NCBI GenBank assembly: GCA_002067405.1 | Contig: MVRP01000059.1 | Coordinates: forward strand, 1 to 21,139 | Direction of reading: 5' to 3' | From: Syntrophorhabdaceae bacterium PtaU1.Bin034 | GTDB lineage: Bacteria; Desulfobacterota_G; Syntrophorhabdia; Syntrophorhabdales; WCHB1-27 | Length of the DNA: 21,139 nucleotides | Shown: one piece after another, positions 15,863 to 21,139 of the stretch | Layout: every line of letters starts with the position of its first letter | How positions within the stretch are numbered: position 1 is the stretch's first letter | The notes under the pieces: generated by a model | Databases searched by the model: none | What the model saw: the letters and a program-made list of their open reading frames with translations, nothing else | What the model was told of the DNA's origin: nothing | Position numbers and translations under genes: made by a program

Positions 15863-16303
15863 TCAATCCAAACTGCCATACTTTCCAAGCAGCTCCAGGA
15901 ATCGCGGAGGCACCGGAGCAATTTTTTTGGAATTATAATCGAACGCAGCGAAGCCGAGCTCCGCGAGTGCAATAAGCGTTGGGCCTCTCATGACCCGGTG
16001 GTGCATTCGGAAGCTGGTGCGGGTGAAATCGTCCATTTGGGTGTCGACGGTTAACTCGTCGAGCATATAGGCTTCAGCTTTGAAATTTACGATAAGGTCC
16101 GACATGATGACACCGGTATGCCCATCGCCAAGGTCGGCTTCGCTCAAACCCATTGAATGGAGCGCATTTACACGGGCAGTACCTATAAGAGAAACAAGGG
16201 CGTCGTTGCCGAGGTGTTTTGCGTAATTGATGTCGCGGGGTTGCAGTGTTATGGTCATATGGAACTTGTAGTTCGGTTTTTCAATCAGTTTTATACGTGG
16301 CAT
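15863..16303 (-). CDS. Acyl-CoA thioesterase, 4HBT hot-dog fold
   Basis: The 146-residue protein fits the 4-hydroxybenzoyl-CoA thioesterase/YbgC-like hot-dog family. After a short N-terminus comes LQPRDINYAKHLGNDALVSL, the equivalent of the 'R-x-x-DxxxxHxNN' catalytic block. A central helix and the strand pattern 'SDLIVNFKAEAYMLDELTVDTQ' follow, then 'RMHHRVMRGPTLIALAELGFAAFDY'. The family hydrolyses acyl-CoA thioesters; the acyl group is unknown. The ATG at 16303 is chosen because AGGAG lies five bases upstream. Two GTG codons directly before it are also in frame. The gene runs in the same direction as dnaE2 with 112 bases between them, and divergently from tetR. Confidence 0.82.
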   Translation of the reverse strand: MPRIKLIEKPNYKFHMTITLQPRDINYAKHLGNDALVSLIGTARVNALHSMGLSEADLGDGHTGVIMSDLIVNFKAEAYMLDELTVDTQMDDFTRTSFRMHHRVMRGPTLIALAELGFAAFDYNSKKIAPVPPRFLELLGKYGSLD

Positions 16304-16558
16304 CACCACTCCTTTCGTATTTTTTCATATTTCAGCGGCGTATTCCAAGTCCGCCCTTGCGGAGAGGGCTCCGTCAAATCGTTATTCTGAGCAAACGGGA
16401 GACTGCTCACGCAACGAGGGAGTTCCTTATTCTTGCAGAACTCTTGAGTCCATGTCAATTCGGCGGTTTTCGTCTTACCGGACTGGTCGAGGGCCAATTT
16501 TCATGTTGCTGCTAACGTGTGAACATAACTGTGTTGTCGGAACAGAATTGTTTTTTTC
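16304..16558. other. Divergent intergenic region between the thioesterase and tetR genes
   Basis: About 255 bases before the tetR promoter contain no supported gene. A short GCCCT/AGGGC hairpin is visible near 16354-16370. No clear promoter for the thioesterase gene stands out, although the stretch just upstream of its ribosome site is A/T-rich. Confidence 0.5.
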
Positions 16559-16589
16559 TTGACAACCGTATCCCATTCTGTGCTAAAAG
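16559..16589 (+). promoter_or_regulatory. Promoter of tetR
   Basis: A perfect TTGACA (16559-16564) is followed at 17-19 bases by GCTAAAAG, containing a weak -10 with a TGC extension (16582-16589). The operator-like repeat at 16594-16613 would cover the start of transcription. Confidence 0.55.
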
Positions 16590-16593
16590 ACTA

Positions 16594-16613
16594 CAGATCG
16601 AACAGTCAGTCTA
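16594..16613 (+). promoter_or_regulatory. TetR operator-like site 1 (tetR promoter)
   Basis: CAGATCGAACAGTCAGTCTA. Read on the other strand it starts TAGACTGA and matches site 2 at 18 of 20 positions. It sits between the promoter and the tetR ATG, so it would give autorepression. Confidence 0.7.
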
Positions 16614-16628
16614 GAACGAGGAACGAGC

Positions 16629-17228
16629 ATGCACGACATTAAGACAAGCGATGTTAAGGAGACGATCATTGATGAAAGCATAAAGCTTTTCCTTGCTTGC
16701 GGCTTTCTCGGCACTTCGGTAAAGGAGATAACAGAAGCAGCAGGCGTTGCGAGGGGCACACTTTACTGGTACTTCAAAAGTAAGGACGAAATCCTCGATG
16801 CCATTCTGAAAAAATTCGAGAGTGAGTTTCTCGACGGGTTGATTGCAAAAGTAGGCGATGTCGAAGGTGATTTTCCCGCAAAATACAGGGCCTTTCATAA
16901 GTACGCGACCGAGTTTGCCCGCGATAACAGGGAACTGGCCCTTGTCTTCAATGCGCTTTTGAATGAGATAGTAGGAAGCAATCGGCCGGCGGAAATTGAA
17001 CTCAAAGCCATCTACGAGAAATATAGGAGCTTTTTGGAGGGCATACTGGAGGAAGGGAAGCGGGACGGTTCGGTGAAGAACGATCTCAACTCTGAAACAT
17101 ATGCGCACTTAATAATTGCAAGTCACTCCGGCATGCTAATGGAGTGGTTCGTGAGCAATGAGTCTTTTGATGTAGGGGACTTTGTGAGGACCTTTCGAGA
17201 TGTCATCCTGAAGGGAGCAACAGGATAG
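16629..17228 (+). CDS. TetR/AcrR-family transcriptional regulator
   Basis: The 199-residue protein has the TetR N-terminal helix-turn-helix: IDESIKLFLACGFLGTSVKE (about 14-33), then ITEAAGVARGTLYWYFKSKDEIL (34-56). These are followed by a helical ligand-binding domain of usual length. It should act as a dimer that releases its operator when a small molecule binds; the ligand is unknown. The ATG at 16629 has AGGA about seven bases upstream. Five related 20-bp palindrome-like sites lie at its own promoter, around the TRAP promoter and before the outer-membrane gene, making these the likely targets. Ligand inference from the neighbours: an organic or aromatic acid, or its CoA ester. Confidence 0.92.
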   Translation: MHDIKTSDVKETIIDESIKLFLACGFLGTSVKEITEAAGVARGTLYWYFKSKDEILDAILKKFESEFLDGLIAKVGDVEGDFPAKYRAFHKYATEFARDNRELALVFNALLNEIVGSNRPAEIELKAIYEKYRSFLEGILEEGKRDGSVKNDLNSETYAHLIIASHSGMLMEWFVSNESFDVGDFVRTFRDVILKGATG

Positions 17229-17263
17229 AGAATGGAAGCAAGAGAAAATGGTGTAGAAGTGAA

Positions 17264-17283
17264 TAGACTGACTGGTCGATCTA
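17264..17283 (+). promoter_or_regulatory. TetR operator-like site 2 (upstream of the TRAP promoter)
   Basis: TAGACTGACTGGTCGATCTA, a partial palindrome. It ends nine bases before the -35 box at 17293 and is centred 78 bases from site 3. Confidence 0.72.
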
Positions 17284-17292
17284 TAAGGAAGT

Positions 17293-17320
17293 TTGAGTCT
17301 GATTTTTTACCGAGTATCAT
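17293..17320 (+). promoter_or_regulatory. Promoter of the TRAP operon
   Basis: TTGAGT (17293-17298), a 16-base spacer and TATCAT (17315-17320; five of six). The transcription start would fall near 17327, between operator-like sites 2 and 3. Confidence 0.6.
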
Positions 17321-17341
17321 GTGGATTTATTTGAGGTATCG

Positions 17342-17361
17342 TAGACTGACCGGTCAATACA
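17342..17361 (+). promoter_or_regulatory. TetR operator-like site 3 (downstream of the TRAP promoter)
   Basis: TAGACTGACCGGTCAATACA: a perfect left half with a TGACCGGTCA palindromic core and a diverged right end. It lies in the expected 5' untranslated region, about 15 bases after the predicted start. Confidence 0.72.
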
Positions 17362-17445
17362 CAGTGTAGAAGAACAGGAGAAGACTACATGTAGTGGGAG
17401 ATGAGAACGGAACGTTTTTTCGAAACACATAAGAAAGGAGGAGTT

Positions 17446-18474
17446 ATGAAAAAGCATGGCGTTGTGTGGTTTGCTCTGGTGTTTGTCATTTGCTGCATGG
17501 TATTCGGAATCAGCCGGGCAGGGGCCAAGGAAAAAGAAATCAAGCTGAAATACGCAAATTTTTTCCCACCCATGCACAAGATGTCCATTCTGGCAGAGCA
17601 ATGGTGTAAGGAAATCGAAAAAAGGACCAACGGCAGGGTAAGGATTGCGTATTTCGCGGGCGGTACGCTGACCCCGGCCAACCAGGCATACGAGGCGGCC
17701 GTAAAGGGCATAGCGGATATCAGCATGATGTCTCAGCAGTATAATGCGGGGAGATTTCCTCTCACCGAAGGCATCTATCTGCCGCTCGGGATAAAGAGCG
17801 CGCGTCAGGCCACGAAAATGGTCGCCGCCTGGTATGACAAGTTTGAGCCGAAAGAGTACGATGATGTGAAAGTGCTCTATCTGTATGGATCGGGTCCCGG
17901 TCAGTTCGCGACCTTGAAGTCGATAGCTTCCATAAATGACCTGAAGGGCCTCAAGGTTCGTTGCGCAGGGGACAGCGCCAAGATCGTGAGTGCCATGGGA
18001 GCCGTGCCGGTCTCCATACCCCTTTCAGAATCGTATGACGGGTTCCAGAGGGGTGTCATCCAGGGTTCTTTGCTGCCGGTTGAGAGCTTGAAAGGCTACA
18101 GGTTCGGCGACATGATCCGCGGCATTCAAATGAACGACGGCCTCGGCTACACCTCCGGACTCGGAGTGGTAATGAACAAAGCCAAATGGGCGTCGTTGCC
18201 GCCGGACATCCAGAAGATCTTCGAGCAGGTGAACAAAGAGTGGCAGGAGAAGACATCAATCGCCTGGGACGAGATTGACAGGGAAGGCGTACAGTTCGCC
18301 GTTTCCAAGGGCGCGAAGGTGAACAGGATACCGCCGCAAGAGGTGGAGATCACAAAAGAGAGGATGAAGCCGATCCTTGACGATTACGTGAAGAGCATGA
18401 AGAAGCTTGGCCTTTCCGGAGAGGAGTCGCTGAAATTCCTTCAAGATTGGTTGAAGGCCAACCCCAATCCTTAA
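17446..18474 (+). CDS. dctP: TRAP transporter substrate-binding protein, DctP family
   Basis: The 342-residue protein has a secretion signal (MKKHGVVWFALVFVICCMVF, then GISRAGA) with cleavage expected near residue 25. The mature domain begins KEIKLKYANFFPPMHKMS, typical of DctP. It also shows 'WCKEIEKRTNGRVRIAYFAGGTL', and 'INDLKGLKVRCAG', where the arginine usually pairs with the carboxylate of the ligand. It ends with a helical C-terminus. It is the periplasmic receptor that delivers an organic acid to DctQ/DctM, driven by an ion gradient. The ATG at 17446 has AAGGAGG directly upstream; the frame is open to 17401 but that ATG would spoil the signal peptide. Promoter and operators lie upstream. 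Substrate unknown. Confidence 0.93.
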   Translation: MKKHGVVWFALVFVICCMVFGISRAGAKEKEIKLKYANFFPPMHKMSILAEQWCKEIEKRTNGRVRIAYFAGGTLTPANQAYEAAVKGIADISMMSQQYNAGRFPLTEGIYLPLGIKSARQATKMVAAWYDKFEPKEYDDVKVLYLYGSGPGQFATLKSIASINDLKGLKVRCAGDSAKIVSAMGAVPVSIPLSESYDGFQRGVIQGSLLPVESLKGYRFGDMIRGIQMNDGLGYTSGLGVVMNKAKWASLPPDIQKIFEQVNKEWQEKTSIAWDEIDREGVQFAVSKGAKVNRIPPQEVEITKERMKPILDDYVKSMKKLGLSGEESLKFLQDWLKANPNP

Positions 18475-18491
18475 TGACCAGCGAGCGCGAA

Positions 18492-18527
18492 GGTTGCATG
18501 CAGTTGGAAATACGACTGCATGCAACC
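18492..18527 (+). repeat. Large intercistronic hairpin between dctP and dctQ
   Basis: GGTTGCATGCAGT (18492-18504) and ACTGCATGCAACC (18515-18527) form a perfect 13-pair stem with a ten-base loop. No T-run follows. Such hairpins after a binding-protein gene often protect its mRNA end or lower expression of the membrane subunits; that role here is inference. Confidence 0.8.
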
Positions 18528-18557
18528 AAGGGGAGTGATAATAAAGGGAGGCTTATT

Positions 18558-19034
18558 ATGCGGGCGGTTGTTTCACGAGTATGTGATTTTATGTCCGTTA
18601 TTGCGGGCGCAGTTCTGGTATTTATGGTGTGCCTCACGTTCACCGACGTGGTGATGAGGTTTTTCGGAAGGCCGGTGCCGGGCGTGTACGAGGTAATTGC
18701 CTATCTGGGCGTGGCTGTGACCGGGTTTGCCCTTCCGCGGGCCTCAATGCAGAAGGCGCATGTGTATGTAGACCTTGTCATTGATAAAATGTCCGCCGGG
18801 CCCAGAAAAGTATTCAGCGTATTCACCAGGATTGTAGTGTTCTTTCTTTTTCTCGTCGCTGCATGGTACTTCGTGCAGATGGGAAAAAGCTTCATTGCGA
18901 CCCGGAGCGTTACCATGACACTCAGGATCCCCTTCTATCCCGTGGTATTCGGTCTGGCTGTATGTTGCCTTGCCCAGTGTCTGGTTTCTTTGTACGAGAT
19001 GTTCGAAAAGGAGGGAGGAGAGAGCAATGAATGA
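18558..19034 (+). CDS. dctQ: TRAP transporter small membrane subunit, DctQ family
   Basis: The 158-residue protein has four hydrophobic helices in the DctQ pattern. The first helix is followed by TFTDVVMRFFGRPVPGVYEV, which contains the conserved 'D-x-x-x-R-x-x' turn. 'LPRASMQKAHVYVDLVIDKM' (usual 'K-x-x-HV-x-V-D') and a C-terminal 'LRIPFYPVVFGLAVCCLAQC' follow. It partners DctM in the inner membrane. The ATG at 18558 has GGGAGG six bases upstream. The frame extends back to 18447, overlapping dctP and the hairpin, and is rejected. It ends eight bases inside dctM, so the two are translationally coupled. Confidence 0.92.
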   Translation: MRAVVSRVCDFMSVIAGAVLVFMVCLTFTDVVMRFFGRPVPGVYEVIAYLGVAVTGFALPRASMQKAHVYVDLVIDKMSAGPRKVFSVFTRIVVFFLFLVAAWYFVQMGKSFIATRSVTMTLRIPFYPVVFGLAVCCLAQCLVSLYEMFEKEGGESNE

Positions 19035-20334
19035 GTATGTTCTGGGCGTAGGTGCCTGTATCTTCTTGATGCTGTTTTTTGTCACCGGCATAGAGATCGC
19101 TTTCGGTATCGTGGTGGTCGGTATATTGGGATACATTATCACCAACGGACCTGACACTGCATTTAACCTGATGGCGCAGGATTTCTTTGATACCCTGTCT
19201 TCCTATAGTCTGACGGTAGTGCCTCTCTTCATGCTCATGGGCCAGATTGCGTTTCACGCGGGCATAGCGCAGAGGCTCTATGACGCGACGTACAAACTGG
19301 TGGGCCGTGTGCCCGGCGGTCTCGCTATGGCAACCGTCGTGGCAGCCACTGCCTTCAAGGCCATGTGCGGATCCACCCTTGCCACTGCTGCAACATTCTC
19401 AAGTGTGGCGGTACCTCAAATGACCCGGTACGGATATGGCAGGAAGCTGTCCACAGGGGTTGTGGCGAGCGTGGGCACACTTGGCATCCTGATACCCCCG
19501 AGCATCACGATGATCATCTACGGGATTATGACGGAGCAATCAATCGGCAGGCTCTTCCTTGCAGGACTGGTTCCCGGTCTCCTTATCTCCTTCTTTTTTG
19601 TCGGGATTATCTACGTGTGGTGCAAGATTGACCCAAAACTTGGTCCTGCCAGCACGGAAATCATCCCAAGGAAAGAGAAGATCCGATCTCTTCCTGAGTT
19701 TGTTTCGGTCGTACTTATTTTCGGTATAGTGATCGGAGGGTTGTTAGCGGGCATATTTACACCGACCGAGGCAGGCACCATAGGCACCATCGCAGTTTTT
19801 CTGCTTGCCCTTTGGAAGAAGGGTCTTACCTTCAAAGTTTTCGTAAAGTCTGTGGACGAGTCCATGAGAGGAGCGGTTATGGTCCTCATTCTGATCGCCT
19901 GCTCGGCGGTGCTCGGCCATTTCCTAGCCATCACCCAGATTCCCCAGGTAGCCGGAGACTGGCTCACGTCACTGCCGATTCACCGGGTTTTGGTGATGGT
20001 CATTATCTTTCTCTTCTACCTGCTCGGCGGGTCATTCATTGACGATCTGGCTTTTATGATCCTGGTTACCCCGATTCTTTTTCCGGCAGTAGTGAAACTG
20101 GGGTACGATCCCATGTGGTTCGGGGTTATGGTGGGCGTGACGCTCATGGTGGGCACCATTATACCTCCGGTGGCGATCAGCGTCTTTGTGGTGAAAAATA
20201 TTACCGGGGAGTCATTCAAGAGCATTTACGCGGGTGTGGTTCCGTTCCTCGCGAGTTTTATTGTCGTAGGCGCATTGCTCTTTACGTTTCCGCAGATTGC
20301 CACGTTCCTTCCCGAACTATTGATGGGAAAGTAG
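19027..20334 (+). CDS. dctM: TRAP transporter large membrane subunit, DctM family
   Basis: The 435-residue protein is the ion-coupled permease of the TRAP system, with about 12 hydrophobic segments. Typical stretches: SLTVVPLFMLMGQIAFHAGI, 'LYDATYKLVGRVPGGLAMATV', 'GSTLATAATFSSVAVPQM', 'GTLGILIPPSITMIIYGIM', and the repeat counterpart 'GTIIPPVAISVFVVKNIT'. 'GIFTPTEAGTIGTI' is the usual mid-protein motif. The ATG at 19027 has GGAGGAG upstream and overlaps the dctQ stop by eight bases. No terminator is evident after the stop; two operator-like sites and the outer-membrane gene follow. Confidence 0.94.
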   Translation: MNEYVLGVGACIFLMLFFVTGIEIAFGIVVVGILGYIITNGPDTAFNLMAQDFFDTLSSYSLTVVPLFMLMGQIAFHAGIAQRLYDATYKLVGRVPGGLAMATVVAATAFKAMCGSTLATAATFSSVAVPQMTRYGYGRKLSTGVVASVGTLGILIPPSITMIIYGIMTEQSIGRLFLAGLVPGLLISFFFVGIIYVWCKIDPKLGPASTEIIPRKEKIRSLPEFVSVVLIFGIVIGGLLAGIFTPTEAGTIGTIAVFLLALWKKGLTFKVFVKSVDESMRGAVMVLILIACSAVLGHFLAITQIPQVAGDWLTSLPIHRVLVMVIIFLFYLLGGSFIDDLAFMILVTPILFPAVVKLGYDPMWFGVMVGVTLMVGTIIPPVAISVFVVKNITGESFKSIYAGVVPFLASFIVVGALLFTFPQIATFLPELLMGK

Positions 20335-20368
20335 GAGACCGGGCAAAACAGGTAAGACTGAAGCCATA

Positions 20369-20388
20369 TAGACTGAACGGTCAGTCCC
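20369..20388 (+). promoter_or_regulatory. TetR operator-like site 4
   Basis: TAGACTGAACGGTCAGTCCC, 34 bases after the dctM stop. The left half is identical to sites 2, 3 and 5. CTAGAC follows partly, as if a right half were displaced. Confidence 0.72.
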
Positions 20389-20460
20389 TAGACATGAATA
20401 GATGCTTCTAGAGCATTGACCTGCGCGTAAAAAACGAAGCTTGATCGGAAGCACTTCTAA

Positions 20461-20480
20461 TAGACTGATCGGTCAGTCTA
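20461..20480 (+). promoter_or_regulatory. TetR operator-like site 5
   Basis: TAGACTGATCGGTCAGTCTA, the most symmetrical copy, with 18 of 20 positions palindromic. It lies 92 bases after site 4 and 110 bases before the next gene. I see no convincing promoter between sites 4 and 5. A small ATGCT/AGCAT hairpin lies at 20402-20416, and two tiny frames of 10-14 codons after site 5 have no clear meaning. Confidence 0.78.
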
Positions 20481-20590
20481 ACAACAAAAGGGGAGAGAAG
20501 GAGGTGAAGAAAGAAATCCCGCATGAGCTGTTTTAACAAGACAGGTCCTAAAGCAAGGAAAATCTGATGAATTAGAGGGAGGAAATCTGT

Positions 20591-21139
20591 ATGAGAAGAA
20601 AATTTTGCTTCATAGTTGTATCGATTGTTTTATGCTTTAGCTTGCCGCAGTATTCCGCCGTGTTTGCACTCGAGAACGGATCGAGCCATTACCCCGGCTC
20701 CATGGAGATTTTGCAGCAGGCGTGCTGCCTCTGCCCGGCACATGGCTGATCAGTTACACACCTATCTTCCAGTCCAGCAAACTGATTGGCAACAACGGCG
20801 CCAAGGTCCCCGAAGATTTCAAGCTGGACGGAGTGTTTGAGGCGCCTCGTATCCTTACGGTGACGAATCTGAAGGTCCTCGGTGGAAATGTCGTGTGGCA
20901 CATATTTCCGAGCGCCGGATATATGCATGCAAGTGTGGCCGGGCAGAGCCAATCAAAGACAGGGCTGGGCGATCTCGATGTAGGAGCAGGCATTAAATGG
21001 AATTCAAGGACCTTTCATTCGATCGCAGCTTTGGATGTATACATGCATGCCGACAGGGGCATACGACAAGGATGACCTGGTGAACCTGGGATTGAACTAC
21101 TGGTCGTTCAATCCCATCTATGCCTTTACGTACCTTGGC
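20591..21139 (+). pseudogene. Phenol_MetA_deg-type outer-membrane protein gene with two compensating frameshifts; continues past the right edge
   Basis: From an ATG at 20591 (GGGAGG eight bases upstream) a signal peptide is encoded, ending near SAVFALENGSSHYPGSME. That ENGSSHYP start is typical of the COG4313/PF13557 outer-membrane proteins linked to aromatic-compound uptake. At 20705-20708 one G appears missing, and the same protein resumes in another frame as DFAAGVLPLPGTWLISY, through SVAGQSQSKTGLGDLDVG, to ALDVYM. Near 21042-21049 a tandem CATGCATG shifts the frame back, and PTGAYDKDDLVNLGLNYWSF runs to the window end. As read, translation stops at 20747-20749. Apart from the two indels, coding is intact, so sequencing error or very recent inactivation are both possible. 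Operator-like sites 4 and 5 lie upstream, which suggests it works with the TRAP system. Confidence 0.8.

Noticed and set aside
20509..20570. Tiny frames after operator site 5 (GTG- and ATG-started, 10-14 codons)
   Set aside because: Too short to judge and without family resemblance; leader peptides are possible but unsupported.
1..21139. tRNA, rRNA, CRISPR arrays or riboswitches
   Set aside because: None seen by eye on either strand; no direct-repeat array or cloverleaf-like sequence was recognised.

Overview
The window reads as a chromosomal segment of a Gram-negative, probably anaerobic proteobacterium in the broad sense. A Desulfobacterota/Syntrophia-type organism is my best guess, from the mix of a TRAP solute transporter, an outer-membrane Phenol_MetA_deg-type protein, an aspartase/dicarboxylate module, UdgX and a DnaE2-type polymerase. 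The taxonomy is inference. I saw no rRNA, tRNA, CRISPR array or intact insertion sequence.

Layout. 1-2035 (minus): 5' part of a YgiQ-type radical SAM gene running off the left edge, a YajD-like HNH nuclease with a clear terminator, and a small PRC-barrel/DUF2171 protein. 2201-3673 (plus): a 14-TM DHA2 drug exporter with its own promoter and a TTG start. 3758-7871 (minus): an apparent operon of a glutamate/aspartate-type SDF symporter, aspartase (29-bp overlap) and an MFS permease, which makes sense as aspartate uptake, deamination to fumarate and product exchange. 8051-10899: a lipoprotein M48 peptidase, a small zinc-ribbon-like protein, a VOC/methylmalonyl-CoA epimerase-like protein and two unknown small proteins.

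10966-11536 holds no convincing intact gene. It contains inverted repeats and a broken reading frame that may be a decayed mobile-element remnant. 11537-15802 is a DNA-damage segment: a promoter, a Cys-rich small protein with no normal start codon (AUU start or -1 frameshift), UdgX, and a convergent DnaE2/ImuC-type polymerase whose stop codon overlaps that of udgX. A hot-dog thioesterase lies upstream of the polymerase.

16559-21139 is a coherent regulon: a TetR-family regulator, a TRAP transporter (dctP, dctQ, dctM) and an outer-membrane Phenol_MetA_deg-family gene, which carries two compensating frameshifts. Five copies of a 20-bp palindrome-like operator containing TAGACTGA lie at the tetR promoter, on both sides of the TRAP promoter, and twice before the outer-membrane gene. 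The simplest reading is a TetR repressor controlling itself and an uptake route for an organic acid across both membranes.
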